From the NCBI GenBank assembly GCA_013396915.1, contig VWZL01005037.1, positions 1,037,140 to 1,101,139 on the forward strand: DNA of 64,000 bases, written 5' to 3'. This stretch comes from Stercorarius parasiticus. Its lineage: Eukaryota; Chordata; Aves; Charadriiformes; Stercorariidae. The notes beneath the pieces are model-generated. The model did no database searches and had not been told where the DNA came from. It saw nothing but the letters and a program-made list of their open reading frames with translations. Shown here piece after piece: positions 22,718 to 35,967 of this stretch (the first letter of the stretch is position 1; each line of letters opens with the position of its first letter). Position numbers and translations under genes: made by a program.

Positions 22718-24257
22718 GGTTGCAGGGGGTAATAATTTCAGAGCAGTACTTGAATTTTTATCATAAACTGTGGATTACTATTACTGGGATCTGGGCAGAT
22801 AGATGCTAAATGGGGATCAAATACAGTTACCTATGATAATGCACCATTTGTGTTTGTGTTTATATTCACATTTTAAAAAAATATATATATTATATATGTG
22901 CTGTTTTCAGTTGTCTACAGAAAAACCTTGCTGACTGGTCACTGCCCTTTAGCAGTCAGCTCCTCCCAGTCAGGCAGAAGATGAAGTGGGATGAGGAATG
23001 ACAGACAGGAACAGTGTTGTTTGGAATTATGAAGGATATTGCTACTAAACACATCTCACCCAGAAAGACAAAATTTTGTAATACTCTTTACTTAATCTCT
23101 TTTCCTACTCCAATAGTGGTGTAAAACCACTTTTCATTTTAGAGTTTTACATGGTCATTCATATTATGATTATTCTCTGCACTGGTATTAAATTTTTTCC
23201 AGTTGTCCTTGTTCATCACTCATGCAAATTCAACTGTCATACAAATGCCATCACAGGTTAGCACATGCCTCCTGTCAGCATTAACCATGACACTTTGAAG
23301 TAGTTTAAAAGTAGTGCTGAGTAAATACAGCCATATCAGATAATGTTGGGGGAGGGGGAAATGTTTTAGTGAAAACAAAACTGGATTGTCTCTTTTAAGG
23401 GTTGTAAGACAGGAGTAAGAAAGAGAAAAATCTTTCCTTCCCCCAAAAACGCTGTTTTGTTTTGTTGGGCATTTTGTTACATGCTCTTATGTTTTATCTT
23501 TAAAGTCTTAATTTGGAACCTTTGTTTAAGCAATAAAAATGACATTTTGAAAGTGAAAAATCAGTATTTCTTAAATTAAATAGTCTGACAATGCTGTGAT
23601 TTGACACTCCTCGATTTTTCTTCCAGCAATTTTTTTTTTTTTAAAGCATTTCATGGAACTTAAACACTGGTTTTGTTCATCCAATTTGTATTTTTTTTCC
23701 TTGCTTAAGATGAATCACCTAGCTAAAACTATAAATTGTTGATAAAGCGAATCTTAGTGTTTCAAGATAGAGAATTTTCTTATGATGACACATAAGAAGT
23801 ATTTAGTTGATTGATGTCTATAGATCCAACAGTTTAGTAGAAGTATCCATTAAACCCGCAATATGACTTGAGGACACAAAACCTCATGATGTTGTTTTCC
23901 CACTAGTGAATTATTAAAGCCACATTAATATGCCCTTGGTATTGAGGAGAAAAGGAGTAGGGTGCAGTAGGAGTGGGTGCTGTGGTGAAATAAAGAAAAC
24001 AAAAACTAAGGGAGAAGTAATTTTTTCTTCTACAGCGTTTTGCATTTGTGCATGAAAGGTTAGTAATAATATGAACAGATGAACAGTAATGCTGATGTTT
24101 AAAACTCTTCAAAGCAGGAGTATTTCTGGTAAATATACTTGTGAACAGCGTCCTCTTGAAAAATTGTACTCTATGTGTGTGGGTTTAGGGCTCTTTGGAC
24201 AGGGAGAAGGGAAAAAGCTAGAAGGGAAAAGGTTCTCCACTGATATATGGGTGTTTT
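22718..24257. other. AT-rich non-coding stretch with AT dinucleotide run
   Basis: An imperfect (AT)n run lies at about 22875-22899. A perfect octamer motif ATGCAAAT is at 23222-23229. A T-rich run occurs near 23630. No gene recognised. Confidence 0.55.
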
Positions 24258-24303
24258 CAACTGAAGTCAATGGAGTTTGGTTACATTACCTGAACAATTG
24301 ACC
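24258..24303 (+). repeat. Probable ancient amniote repeat scrap
   Basis: TGAAGTCAATGGAGTT followed by a TTACATTACCTGA...TTGACCC tail resembles the dispersed amniote element whose usual form has GAAGTCAATGGAGTTAC, then a TTTACACCAGCTGAG-type segment. Several related scraps occur in this window (41350, 49039, 59440, 62211). The family name is uncertain. The recognition rests on recalled pattern. Confidence 0.4.
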
Positions 24304-24405
24304 CTCATGCTGTAACTAGAAGGTTTAGCTGTGATATTTGTAGGGCTATCATCTCATGTATCTATTGATGAGAGAGATTGAGATAGACAGGGTGGTAAAA
24401 GTCTC

Positions 24406-24895
24406 TGTGTTATGTGGCCTTGTCTTTATTGAGAGATCTGGGGGAGAGCTGTCCAAAGATGAGAGATGGAGTTAGCCACAGCAGTGAATCAAAATGCGTT
24501 GAATCGTGGTATCTAGCCTTCATTCCTGCAATATCTATGTCCTGCACCGCCCTGTCTGGCAGTTCTCTGCTCCTGTTACAGGGATAGGATGCAAAGCCAC
24601 AACGCCAGCACATGAACAGGTCTGCAGGTGACCAGAAACCACCCAGAAATTCAGCTATCCGGGGTGTCACTTAGCATGGAAAGAATACGTAAATTACGGG
24701 TACAGTCCAATGAATGGCGGATAAAGTATGACCCCTTCTGCGGGGTTCATGCCTTTTTAACATAAAGACTATGAAGAGCTGGTTCTGCTTGTTGGGAGGG
24801 AGGGTGGGACTGTACCCATCACTTCTGCACTGCCTGTCCCTGAGGCTGCTCAGGACTGGGACGTGTATGGGCACCCATGAGGGTAGCTGACAACA
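24406..24895 (-). mobile_element. LTR-like CpG-dense block (candidate solo LTR)
   Basis: Read on the minus strand, this roughly 490-bp block has many CpGs, unlike its flanks. It carries CAATAAA (complement at 24425-24431) about 20 nt before its probable end, as in the R region of retroviral LTRs. On the plus strand it can be bounded by TGTG at 24406 and a GACA near 24890, the TG...CA form of LTR ends. Small hairpins occur, for example ACCCC/GGGGT near 24731. No duplicated target site was found at these limits, so the edges are provisional. No internal retroviral coding sequence adjoins it. An unrelated GC-rich insertion is possible. Confidence 0.35.
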
Positions 24896-27800
24896 GCCAA
24901 AATGCAGTAATAGTTCAGTTATGTCTTTGGTCTACTCCAGTAGCAGTTCTGCATATGATGTACCTGTGGGCAGGAGGGTGGCATGCAGCCAGGTATGTCA
25001 GTGTTGTTCCCACTAGGCATTTCACTGTATCAAACTTCTCAGGTGTGACAGGTTTACATCCAGTCTGCATCACCAAAGAGATTGGTATCTGTCCTAAAAT
25101 GTACCTTTGCTTTTAGAAAAGGCGATCAAGTTACTGCAAAGTGATGTTGCATTAATTAAAAGAGTATAATCATCTATTCCTAAAATGTACCTTTCAGTTT
25201 TAGCTTATTTCAGATTAACTGGTTCAGCTCTGTACTTTTCAGGCCACTACAGGAAAGCAGCAATTTACAGCAATAGAGTGTAACCAAATACCATTCTCCA
25301 AATTACTCTTATTACACGCAGTTGGGCCACAGGTTAGTGGAGAGAGAGATGAGTTTACAATTGGCAAAGTTTACAGAAATGTGGAACCCCTTATGTGCAC
25401 AAAAAAAGGTGAAGCATATGGTTTTAATTACGAGTCTTCCAGATAGTAAATTATAGTAAGATGTGACATCTAAGGGGAAAAGCTGACTGCTACTACAGCT
25501 GAAATGCAGGCCGTGCCACTGCACTGCATCTTGTTACAGGAGATATAATTCGATATAACCATATCCCAGAATCCTGTAACTGATTATATTTGGTCATGTT
25601 TTCTCATAAATGAAGGGGGACAAGATTAGTGATGGGTGAACCTCCAATAGTTTAGAGGTTTGGATCAGCAAAGCTTAATCCTAAAATGTCTTACTGCTTA
25701 CTTGAACCCTTTGATGTATTTTTTTCTTATGTCCATTTCTGTGCAGTGCCCTCCACAAATCTGAGACTTTGCCCTTCCTTTCTACTCATCCAGCCTAATC
25801 CTCCCATCTATCAGTTTCATTGTTTCCAGCTTCTTACAGCAAGCATTATCTGCCCACCTGCATTCCCAAACCAGGGTGTGAGTTCCATTTGCTGCTCCCA
25901 CCTGCACTGTTTCTCTTTCTTTCTTTTGGTCTTTTGTATGGTGGTTGCAAAGGGTCTGGTCTTCCCAGCTGGCAATTCCTGAGCAATGGAAGGTGCTACA
26001 GTTGATCAAGACTGTGGTGCATAGAAAGGAACAAGCACTAGGACCCATTTTTGGGGTGGAAAACATTGGCTGAGAGAAGCAAGAAGTGGATAGCATTGGA
26101 AAACTGGAAGAGGAAACAGAGTCAGAGTAGAGACAGAAAAGAATGGATGTGTAGAGAGACGTGTAGGGGACCGAGGAGGAAAAATGTCTGAGGCACAGGC
26201 AATGAAATGCTGGTCAAGAGCAGGTGATTTTACTGTATGAACTACAAAGGGATTAATTATTCAGTGTAACATGTAGGCCGTGTAGCACAATTACCTTTGT
26301 GGTTTTCATTTGAGAATACTTTGCTTTAAAGCAATATAAATGTTAGCAATTCTGGTAAAAACAAGCGACTAGCATAGCAGAATCTGCAGGGGAAGTTGTA
26401 TTTTAGTAGAGCATACAGGATAGATCTGAGGTTCACAAACTACAAAATTCCTGATTTACACCGTGACCACAATTCTCTACACAAAGTACAATTCATCAGT
26501 TTAATGATAGAAAGTTTACCCTAGCCAGTGCTCAGGACAAAGGCGGTCAGTCTGTAATGCTGACACAGCAGTGCTAAGTCCTCTGTACCACAACATGGTG
26601 CAACCACACTTGAAGTTTGGGAAGGATTCCTTTGAGCTTGGGAGTTTTGTTTGCTTGTTTGGTTTTTCTTCTCCTGTTATAACAGAGAAGCTGAGACTTT
26701 GACCAATGTGGTATGACAAGTATTTGTTATCACATTTCACTGCCCTGCAATGGTAGTTCAAATAAAATCCAGATTTTGCATGCTCAACCCGTCCAGGCTG
26801 AACATTTCCATCTGTGGCATCCTTCCGCCGTAGTCAGTGTGATGTGTTAGGAGAGTTAGTGTATGTATGAAGAGCCATGTTTTTGCAAGGAAGTCTTGGA
26901 TTTTCAGTTAAGGGTATCTGACAGTCCCCAAAATTACTAACCTAAGTCCATGAACACCGTGGCATACCACTGTTGAAAGGCTAACCCAAACATGAACAAA
27001 CTTCGTCAAATCCAAACATTTGAGATTGGTATCCAAGTTCTTCTGTTTTCTGTTTTTATTTCTCTGTCACAAGCAAAGAATGATTGCTACATGACAGGTA
27101 GTCTCACTAGCAGAAACACAGTAAGAAATATTAAAGAAAAGTTTTGATTGTCTGTCAACATGTCCCCTTAGGAAAAACCGCCACATAATAGTTGACACTG
27201 GTCCTGGCTCCACACACTTATGGCATTTGATTTGATATGAAGCACAGTGAGTTGCAGCTGGCAGATATTATTGCAATATTGAAGTATTTTCCAGAGTAAT
27301 GGTACATACGGGCAGCATGGCATATTCCTAACAGTTTCTGCGTACTTTCAGTTCAGCGGTACAGTGGTGTATACAGATACTGAAGTGCTCTCTGCACTTA
27401 ATTGACAAGATCTCTGCCATGATACAGCATGTTGTTTTCCTTACCACTGCTCAGGTAAACTGAGAGTAGAAATGTAATGAGTATAAATTAGCTATAGACC
27501 ACATAAGCCATATCAAAGCCTTCAGAAGTGTGTGGAGTAAGAGTAAAAGCCTGAAAATTCAGGAGAGGATGTTTGTGTAAGTTTTCAGAACGGGCTGTGG
27601 AGGTATTCTGCATGCAGCCAGTTCCTCAGTATTTCAGCTTTCAGTTTTGGAAGAAAACAGAGACTGTGAAGCCAAAGAACAATGAAGTTTAACAAACCCA
27701 GTGTTGATTTAATCCATAGTTCTTATGTAAACTGTTCATCTTGGACTTAAGCTTTTTTCTTTTTACAATCTGGAGCACAACTAAGTTGCTCCCCAATGAT

Positions 27801-30179
27801 GGTCAGCAGTATAGATCTTGTTTCTCTTACTAAGTGTTTAAGAGAGTATTTGGCATCTACCAGCTCACTTTAAGATACATAAATTATTCTGAGAAGTTGA
27901 CTGGATGAAGCCCTTCAGAATATTTTAGAAAGCTACTTCGAACTGTGATTAAGCACTGTAAAGTTTAAGATGCTTTTTCTTTGAATTGTACTTAAAATGC
28001 TCAGAGCAACGTATTTTGTCGCTGAGAGCAGACAGCATCATGCACCCGCAAATGGGCCTTGCTATGGAGGAAGTGTTCTCTCAAGATAAGCCAAGTATTG
28101 TGGCTTTCAAAGGTCAAACTTTTAATGGACCTTATTCTGTTCTACTGTTTGAAAATAGAAATAAAGTATGGCTATGATTAACATCCACCACTTAATCAGA
28201 TGCTGTTCTCTCAGCATTCATGCGGTGTTTGTTTTGGTAAGCTACTTGCCAAGTCTGAAAGCCAGAAAACCTGTGAGAGAAAACAGTGGAAAGAGGAATC
28301 TAGGGATTACAGAAAGGTCAATAATACTATTTGTCTTAAGAGGCTATGGGAGCTGGACACTTTCGAGTTTGTGGAGGAGTAGATGAAGAGGAATTAAAAG
28401 AAAATTACCTATTTATATCATTCTGAAACCTCGAAGTTTTGAATTTTTCACAAAGTCGGAGGTATATTAGAGAAACAATATAGCTAAGTGCAAGTATGCT
28501 TTGCTAACTTGGTCAGGATAAAATAATAGCCAAGCATCAGAGTGTTTCTTAGGGCGCACACATACACAGAGTTCCCCCTGATCTGGTATGGAGTGAATGG
28601 ATGTTTAGATGGGAGAAGGGCTGAGAGCTGCTGAGGAAACTCTGTAGGCTTCCAGCAGGTTATGGGAGCATCAGGAAGCCTCAGGGCAGAGTGGAACGGC
28701 CCATCTGCAGGAGCTGCTTATACTAGAAGAAGTTTCTCTTCACCCTAAGAAAGAAGGAATGTTGAAATTTTAATGTTTGGGTTCATTACAAAACTTAAAA
28801 AAATAAATATTGAAAGACTTCACTTTATATCAACTCTTGTTACATTAAAAAAAGTTGAAATCCTACCTCAACAAGTTGTTTCAATAATGATACATCAAAA
28901 ATTTAGAGGAAATCAATGTACAGCTGTGAAAAGTTTCAATTTTATCAAATCATCATTTTCTGGTGGAAAAACTGTTCCACTGGAAAAACTTCTGCAAGCT
29001 TCAGTAGAAAAATCCCTGGACAATTATGCAGTCCAATAGCTCAGCAAGAGTGTCTCTCCTGCCATTTCATATTCTTTTGATGAAAGCTTCTACCTCCTAT
29101 GTTTTTTGCAGTTTATTCTTCTACTTTTGCAGTGTATCTGGTCAATAGAAGAACTGTTCTTTCCAAACACAAGAGAATACTCCAAAAAGAGAAATCTATG
29201 GGTATCTGTTTCAATTGTGCATGAAGTCTCTTGGGCTAACAACTTTCTTTGTGTTATCCTATGGGAAGGCAAGTTTTAAGGCCAAATGTTCATGCAAAGG
29301 AAACTTATAAATTACATGGGAAGGTGCTTGTAGGGAGAGTATAGATTCACTCCCTTCCTCGCTGAACAGAACATACTCCCCTGACACAGCTGAGCAATGA
29401 CAGCTAACCAATGCCGTTGAGATTCAATATATATTATCATATTTTTTGAGTAAATAGTTTGCTATTAGACTGCAGAAAGAGGAAAAATAACTTGAATAAA
29501 TCAAGGGAAACTGACTGTCTCAGAATGCAGGAAAAAAAAGCCACTAAATTGGACAGGTAAATAAATCATTATGAACTACTGGCTAAGTTTTTATAAATGT
29601 GAAGTGTTTACTAAGGATGTTTAGACTGTATAGAGACAAAACTATCTAGAAATTAGTAGTTTAACAACAATGTTACTTGTAGACTTTTGTCTGTCAGTTT
29701 AAGTGCCCACGTGCCATCATTCTCAAGAAAATTATTCTTGACTCTTTTACTAGGAAACAAAAGCAGTTAATGATTTTATTCATTTGTACGTCTGTAGAGG
29801 AAGGGTACTTCTTTAAATGCAGCATTTTTGGTGAATTATTTCCTCCAAATATTCTTTAAATATGCATCAATTTATCTGACTTTTTTTCAACAAAAGTGAG
29901 TATTCCACTGAATACGAAAATTTATTTTAGAATGACATTTTCCTCCTGGAAATAACTGGCAGAGGTGGGGAAAATTTCTAATGTCAGAAGCTCTTTTCTT
30001 GGACTGGCAGAGAAAAACACCGTCAAACAGGGTACATTTATCATGTGGATGTCACAGGCTCTAGCCTTAGGTCTCCATAATTCTGGTGAGGGACTTTAAT
30101 TTCATTTTCAATACCTCAGAATTTTTTCTTTGTTCCATTTCAGTTTCTGGAGATAATTAGCTGTGGGGGAGGAAATTAA
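24896..30179. other. AT-rich non-coding stretch
   Basis: No gene or recognisable repeat family is found in 5.3 kb. Frames of 60-104 codons occur on both strands without features. The part at 28560-28770 is somewhat richer in G and C but carries nothing identifiable. Confidence 0.5.
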
Positions 30180-31010
30180 GGAGAAAATGACACTGCAGCC
30201 ATGCTTGGGTGCTCTTCTGTGATGTGGAAGACCTCGCTCAAGCCTTTAGATGCAGGAGGTGTTCACACAGAGCAGATGCTTCCTCCCAGCAAAGGAAACC
30301 AGCTCACTCGCAAGGCCCAGCTGCTTTAGAAGAAGTCAGGTTTCAGGCTCACAAATGCCGAGCTGCTGAGCTGGAAAGTCAGGATGCTGGACGGCAACCT
30401 GGGGCACCATTTCATTGTCTTAAAGAAGTGGGAGCAACTAGAAAGCCTTCAGACCAGTGGGTAGTGTGTCATATAAGATCAAGTCTCACCAGCCTCTGAG
30501 CAGGCTGAAGAGATAAAAATGAAATCCCTACCAGTAAACACAGTCCTGCTAAAGAAGAGATCAGTCTGGCCTTGGGCTATGGAGTGTACAGCAAGGAAGT
30601 AGAGACAATATGGATTTCTCAGGGGCTTCCTCCTAGCTGTGCTGTAGGATGGCGGGAGCTTTAGCTACTCGTTGTATATCACTTGGCAGTTTGTTGTGAC
30701 CATTTTCTATGTAATAGTGCTATTTATCAAGAGGAAAGATGGCAGGTGCTCTGGGACTGGGAGGAAGTTCAGGGGGATGATGTGTTCAAGATGTCAAGTA
30801 CTGTGAAGGTATACAGCACCAGCAGTGAGACCAGAACTAAGAACCTCAAGGCTGTTACTGTGAGCGGTGACAAGCCCAGAAAAGTCAACCAGAAGGATGA
30901 TTACCAATCCCACAGCGAGCACCAGGCAAAAGTCTTGCAAATGGCAGCAATTGCAGGGAAATACCTTCTGGAGGCCACGCACTGTGTGTGAGAATTGTCT
31001 GATGTCCACA
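30180..31010. other. GC-richer stretch with several overlapping plus-strand frames
   Basis: Compared with its flanks this segment is richer in G and C. It holds plus-strand frames of 96 codons (30209-30499), 102 codons (30683-30991) and 87 codons (30867-31130). The 102-codon frame has a Ser/Thr/Lys-rich middle and ends in a short hydrophobic stretch. None matches a family I know. It could be a decayed retroposon or pseudogene, or a non-coding transcript. The evidence is only composition and frame length. Confidence 0.2.
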
Positions 31011-31773
31011 GGGATAAGGAGCCTGGATGTAGTTGAAGAAAAAACTGCATTTTCTCTAATTAAGTATTCACCCTGGCTTATTCATTTGACTCAACTCAAT
31101 AGTAACAATTGCCTTTTTAAAGCTGTGTGAGCTCCTAATCATCTGCTCAGAAGGCAAGAAAAAGTTTGAATAAGCAGGAGAATGTTGAAGTGTTGTCTTC
31201 AGTCTTCACAGAAGCGTATACGTTTGCTTCCCTGGTTCCCAGATGAATAAAGCACTTGCTACGTGCACCTCTTATGATTTGCTATTTGGTCTGATAATGT
31301 TCACACGGAACACTTTTATACTAGTCGTGATGTATTGCTAGCCATCATAAAATTATAAGGAGCATATAAGCTTAGTACACTTGAACTGAAAAATATCGTT
31401 AATAATGCAATATGTAGTAGCTTATCTTTTTAGTGGAGAATGATTATAACAGAAATCTATTTTTATGCTTGGATTCATAGCAACTGTACATACAGGTACT
31501 GCTGCCTCCATAAATACTGACGTGGCTTGCACTTCAGTGAGATGAACTGTAAAACAGGCACTACAATTTCATTGACAGTAGTGCAGGACACGTTGTAGAA
31601 TGAGTTAAAGGACACTTGGCCATCACAGCTGATTCCACATATTCACCTCACATTCTTCTATCCTTCCCAGATGCCATCTAATTGGTTCTGAATTATCATA
31701 TTTAACCCAACAACTGCCAGTGTTGATTGTGCAGGTTCACTGTGCGGCTCGGTTTAGCTACAGGGCTTATGAT
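31011..31773. other. AT-rich non-coding stretch
   Basis: Nothing recognised. Confidence 0.55.
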
Positions 31774-31815
31774 AGGAAAGGGGAGGGGAAGGAGGGGGAG
31801 AAAAGAGAAAGAAAA
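31774..31815 (+). repeat. 42-nt homopurine run with three close G tracts
   Basis: Only A and G for 42 nt, including GGGG, GGGG and GGGGG within about 20 nt. It can form a triplex. A strict four-tract quadruplex fails, because the nearest fourth tract upstream is separated by a loop longer than ten bases. Confidence 0.85.
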
Positions 31816-34800
31816 CAAACAAATGAAAAACCCCAAACCCAGCTTTGCCTTAGGAAGTGGGGATGTGAGTGGACAAACAAATGCCAGAGTTGGTAGCTGT
31901 ACTACTTACCCCTCCACACGAGGGAGACTGTACCCACTTTACAGTATACTTTATAGGTGCATAAGAAGAGACAGTCCTTACCCTGTAGAAAAAGAAAATC
32001 AGTGGAATTTCTTCTTAAATGTTCTTCTGATAATAGCTATAATAATAAACTCTCAGAGAACTAAATCTTTTTGATAAGAGAAACAACTATGACTTGATCT
32101 TAATAGCCAGTATATGTTATATGCAGCTACGAAATTGTTGGTATTTCCAGTTGTTTAAGGTGAGTTATCCTGTAGGTTCTCGTTCAGTTTCTTTTTGGAT
32201 GGACTCGTGCAATAATGTCTTGTAACAAAAGTCTGTGCCTTGTGGTTGAAGCCCCAGGAAAGCTCCTGTTGTGTCTCTTGCCTTGGAGATTGCATGCCTT
32301 GATAGATTCTCCAAATGATCTGTGGGGCAGATCATTTCTGTCAGGTTACCTCATACATCTAGTGAAATGGACACATGAGAAGAGAGAAATAATTTCTGAT
32401 TTCTTCATTTCCACATCAGCCTATGGCCATTAATCCTCACCTCCAGCCTGCTTACAGTGTGTTATTCCTCCACACATGCTGGCCTGGGGACAGAGGAAGC
32501 CAAATCCTATTTTAAAAACAGATGGCCAGAACCATATACTTAATAAAATATTAAGCAGAAGTCAGTATGAATCCACCATTCCAACAGCTTTACCTTTTGA
32601 CTCTCACTGGATCTCTCTCTCTACTGGGTATATTGCATTGCAAATATTTTGAGTGCTCTCTGGATGGTCCTAGCTGTCCGTCCTTCTCTCCTTCTCAAAA
32701 CACCTCGTCAAATTGGGAGCTTTTCGCTACATCTGCAGCCTGAGCAGTTTTCTCAAGAAGAGATAATCTTGCCTAATTTTCAGTTCTGAAATGTTGACAT
32801 GTCTGTTTGAGTTAACTAACCAGACTCCGTTTAAAACTAAAATAAGTAAGCACTTCTAAGATAAAAATTAGCTTCTCTTGAGGGCATGTTAGGTTATAAA
32901 CTCAAGACAGTTGTTGAACTGCTAATTTCTGTCCTTTGGCTGTAATAGACTCTAGGTAAATAGTTCGGATGCAGGTGGCCATGCTTTATAAGGAAGTACC
33001 ATCGAGTAATTGTACTAAGTTACAGCTCTTCGGGAAGAACCTTTGTATGGGCAAAGTCTATCGTCTTACAAACCCTGCAGAAAAGTCAGCCCCATCTCAT
33101 CCGGTTTGTCTACTGTGGTTTCTCTTGTAGCCACTTCTTTTCCAAATTTTTTTGCTTTTAGACGTATTCAGGTTTCATAACTGTCAGCAAGAAGGAAAAA
33201 AAAAAACAGACTAGTGTGTGTGTGAAATAAAATGGTCTAGAGGAAAGCTAAGAGTGAAATATTTGCTAATAGACAGCAACTTGGCAGCTCTGGAGCCAAA
33301 AACCATCAGTCTGGAAGCCAGCAAATACCACGTCCATGAATATAGAAAGCAGGGCTCTAAAAGAGAAAAAAGGGACCTAGTCATGATGGCAAAGAGAAAA
33401 ACAGAATGATAATTTCTTTTTCTCTTGCATTTACAAAGCTTGTCTTGAGCTAGAAAATGCAATTTCTTTCTTAGCACTTCTGTCCTTCATTCAGCAAATA
33501 TGAATGGCTGCCTCGTGTTTACTTCTCTCTTGAGCAAGCAGAAAGTATGCCTTCAGCTCCGGAAACAGTATCAGACACTTTGCTAACCCCTCAGCTGACA
33601 TTTAGGTCACAAGTTTTGGGGGGCTCAGATTCAGAGGATGCTTTTACCACAAAGAGGCAGATAACATTCATTCCAGTTGTGACTTCACCACTTGCTTTTG
33701 TAGGTAGATTTTTAAAATGGGGCTTTGTGCAGAGGAGAGGGCCTTTCATTATGAAAACAGACCGATGAAAATGTGTCCATTTAACATGAGCATTCTGACA
33801 CTTCCCTTTGCATGTTAACTGAGCTCTGTTGAGGGTGTGATATTGGTGTCTGTAACAACACAACAAGAAAAAATATCATCAGAGTGATGTGATGGATTTG
33901 GTTGTTGAAATAGATACACTTGCCTTGATTTATCACACGATTGCCTAAACCTCCTGTGATGCTGCTGCCCAGCTCAAATCCCTCTTGAAAACAAATCTGC
34001 TATCAAAGTGAGTATATTCGAAGCAGCCTGTGTGTCACACACCAGGGCTTACTCTTCGGGGCTTGCACACAGCTGCCAGAGCTGGCCAAGCCTCTGTACG
34101 GTGGGCAGACTGAAAACCCGTCTCTAGGAAAGAGGTGCAAAAAAGTCATCAAATGCTTAAACAAGTATGGGAGTGATCCCAGGAGAAGAAACATCTAGAA
34201 TGGAAATCTAGTATGTAAAAGTAAAATTAGCGCAGGTACTGTTTTAACAGTTTTGCCTCTGTGTCACGCAGAGATGGGGGCCGAAAGATCCAATTTTCAT
34301 GCTAGCATGCCATGGCAAATAATACAATTAAAAGCAGAGAGGGGAATTAGGACTGAAGTGCAGTGAAAGCTAGGAAGTGGTCAGGGATTTTTAATTAAAA
34401 TTGTTTTCCTCTGTAATTCAGGGAAGCTGTTTTTCTCTGAGAAAACTGGGATTCTGATGAAATCTTGATTTGTCATCAGAAAAATTGATACATTAATTCA
34501 AATGAATAATTCCAATTTGTCAAAAATCAGAAAAAAAAAAACAACCAACAAACAACTTTGGTTTTGGTTAGGTTCACACAGATAGCTGTCAGTCTGAGCC
34601 ACCACAGTGTCTTGTGTAAGTTAAATTACAACACTTTAATGTTACCTTTTTTGTATGTTGTTTCATGGTGCATCATCCTGAGGAAGCAAAATGGAATAAT
34701 AAAGCAGTAGTTTGCTAATGATGCGCATAGCACTTCACAGTGACACAGATTTGCACTGAAACGACCCCATTTTGCCTAGCTTAATTGAATCATAACATTT

Positions 34801-35548
34801 CAATGCTGGGATATCACATTTTGTTTTTAAAAGAAAACAAAAATCTGGTGAATTTCTGTTTCCCATTCTAAGCAGAAACACGCTTTAAGAAAGCAAGCAA
34901 CTTTTGATCCTGATTCAGGGAGAAAAGTCAGAAGTTTCCCATGAGGCATAAATTCAGATTTTTATTATTATTTGTCTTTGAGCGGCTTGAGTCAAGATCC
35001 ACTTCTTGCCAGATACTACAGTGGATAAATATTGGCATTGCTTTTACATACTGGAGTCACAGTGTAAAATTGTGTGGGCATTTTGGTTGGTTTGGGTTTT
35101 GCTCAGTGTTGTGTGTTTGGGGGGGTGTATTTAGTGTAAATGATTATACTTGACATTTCTAACCCTTTTAACTGTGAATGACTGAATCAAACTTCACAGG
35201 GATACTACTCTGGACAGTGTAAGAGTGTGACATGCCCTTTCTTTAGGACACCCAGACTATATACCCTATAAAGTGTGCATACTCTTCTTATCCCTCTACC
35301 TCTAATCTGACTGCTACATCCAGCCCGAAACTCTTTTTACTACTCAAAAAAAGCCAGTAAGTTTGCAGAAGAGGAGCTGATAACCATCTCAAATGTTGTT
35401 AAAAGTGAGCACTTATTAATATTTTAAATAACTGAATATATTTCAAGTTCTGAAGAATTAGAATTAGTTTTAAAGGCTCTATAGATCAAATTAATTTCTC
35501 GAGTAGAACTGGAAATGCCCCTTTCAGGATAAGAAGCCACTGGAAAAT
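31816..35548. other. AT-rich non-coding stretch
   Basis: A short GT run occurs near 33214-33224. The frames present are chance-sized. No gene or repeat family recognised. Confidence 0.55.
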
Positions 35549-35590
35549 CTCCTTGATACTTTTCTAATTCTCCTCAATACTTTTCTTATT
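35549..35590 (+). repeat. 21-bp tandem duplication, 3 mismatches
   Basis: Units 35549-35569 and 35570-35590 share CTCCT..ATACTTTTCT.ATT, differing at unit positions 6, 7 and 18. It is pyrimidine-rich and probably of slippage origin. Confidence 0.9.
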
Positions 35591-35959
35591 CTTCTCTTTC
35601 ACTAAAGGAGATTTATCTTTTATTTAAATAGCAGTAGATACATGTCACATAGAAAACTAACTTCAAAAGTACCAAGCTTTCTTCTTAGCATCAATTATTA
35701 GAGCCCATTGGTCTTCTACAAAATTACAGAGAACTTCTTAGATTTTTGACAGATTCAGGAGGGGTTATACAGCCAAGAAATTCACCCTCAACCTCAAAAG
35801 GCCTATCTGCTCATGGCAAGCTGATTTTTACTTATTTTTTTTTAACTTTCCTCCCCCTCCTTGGCCTATACTCCCTATATATTTGTGTATAAACTAGGAA
35901 TTTATTCAAGGTGCTGTAAAGATCTCAACAAGGAGCATTCTTGACTTATTTTCCTGAGA

Positions 35960-35967
35960 TGACGTCA
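35960..35967. promoter_or_regulatory. Full palindromic CRE (TGACGTCA)
   Basis: A perfect 8-bp CREB/ATF site in otherwise CpG-poor DNA. A donor-like CAAAG/GTAAGG (intron start 35996) lies 28 bp downstream, and T-rich and TATATAT-containing sequence lies about 80 bp upstream. Intact CREs contain a CpG and are normally lost to deamination when not under selection, so retention is suggestive. Whether it drives a transcript is unknown. Confidence 0.4.
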
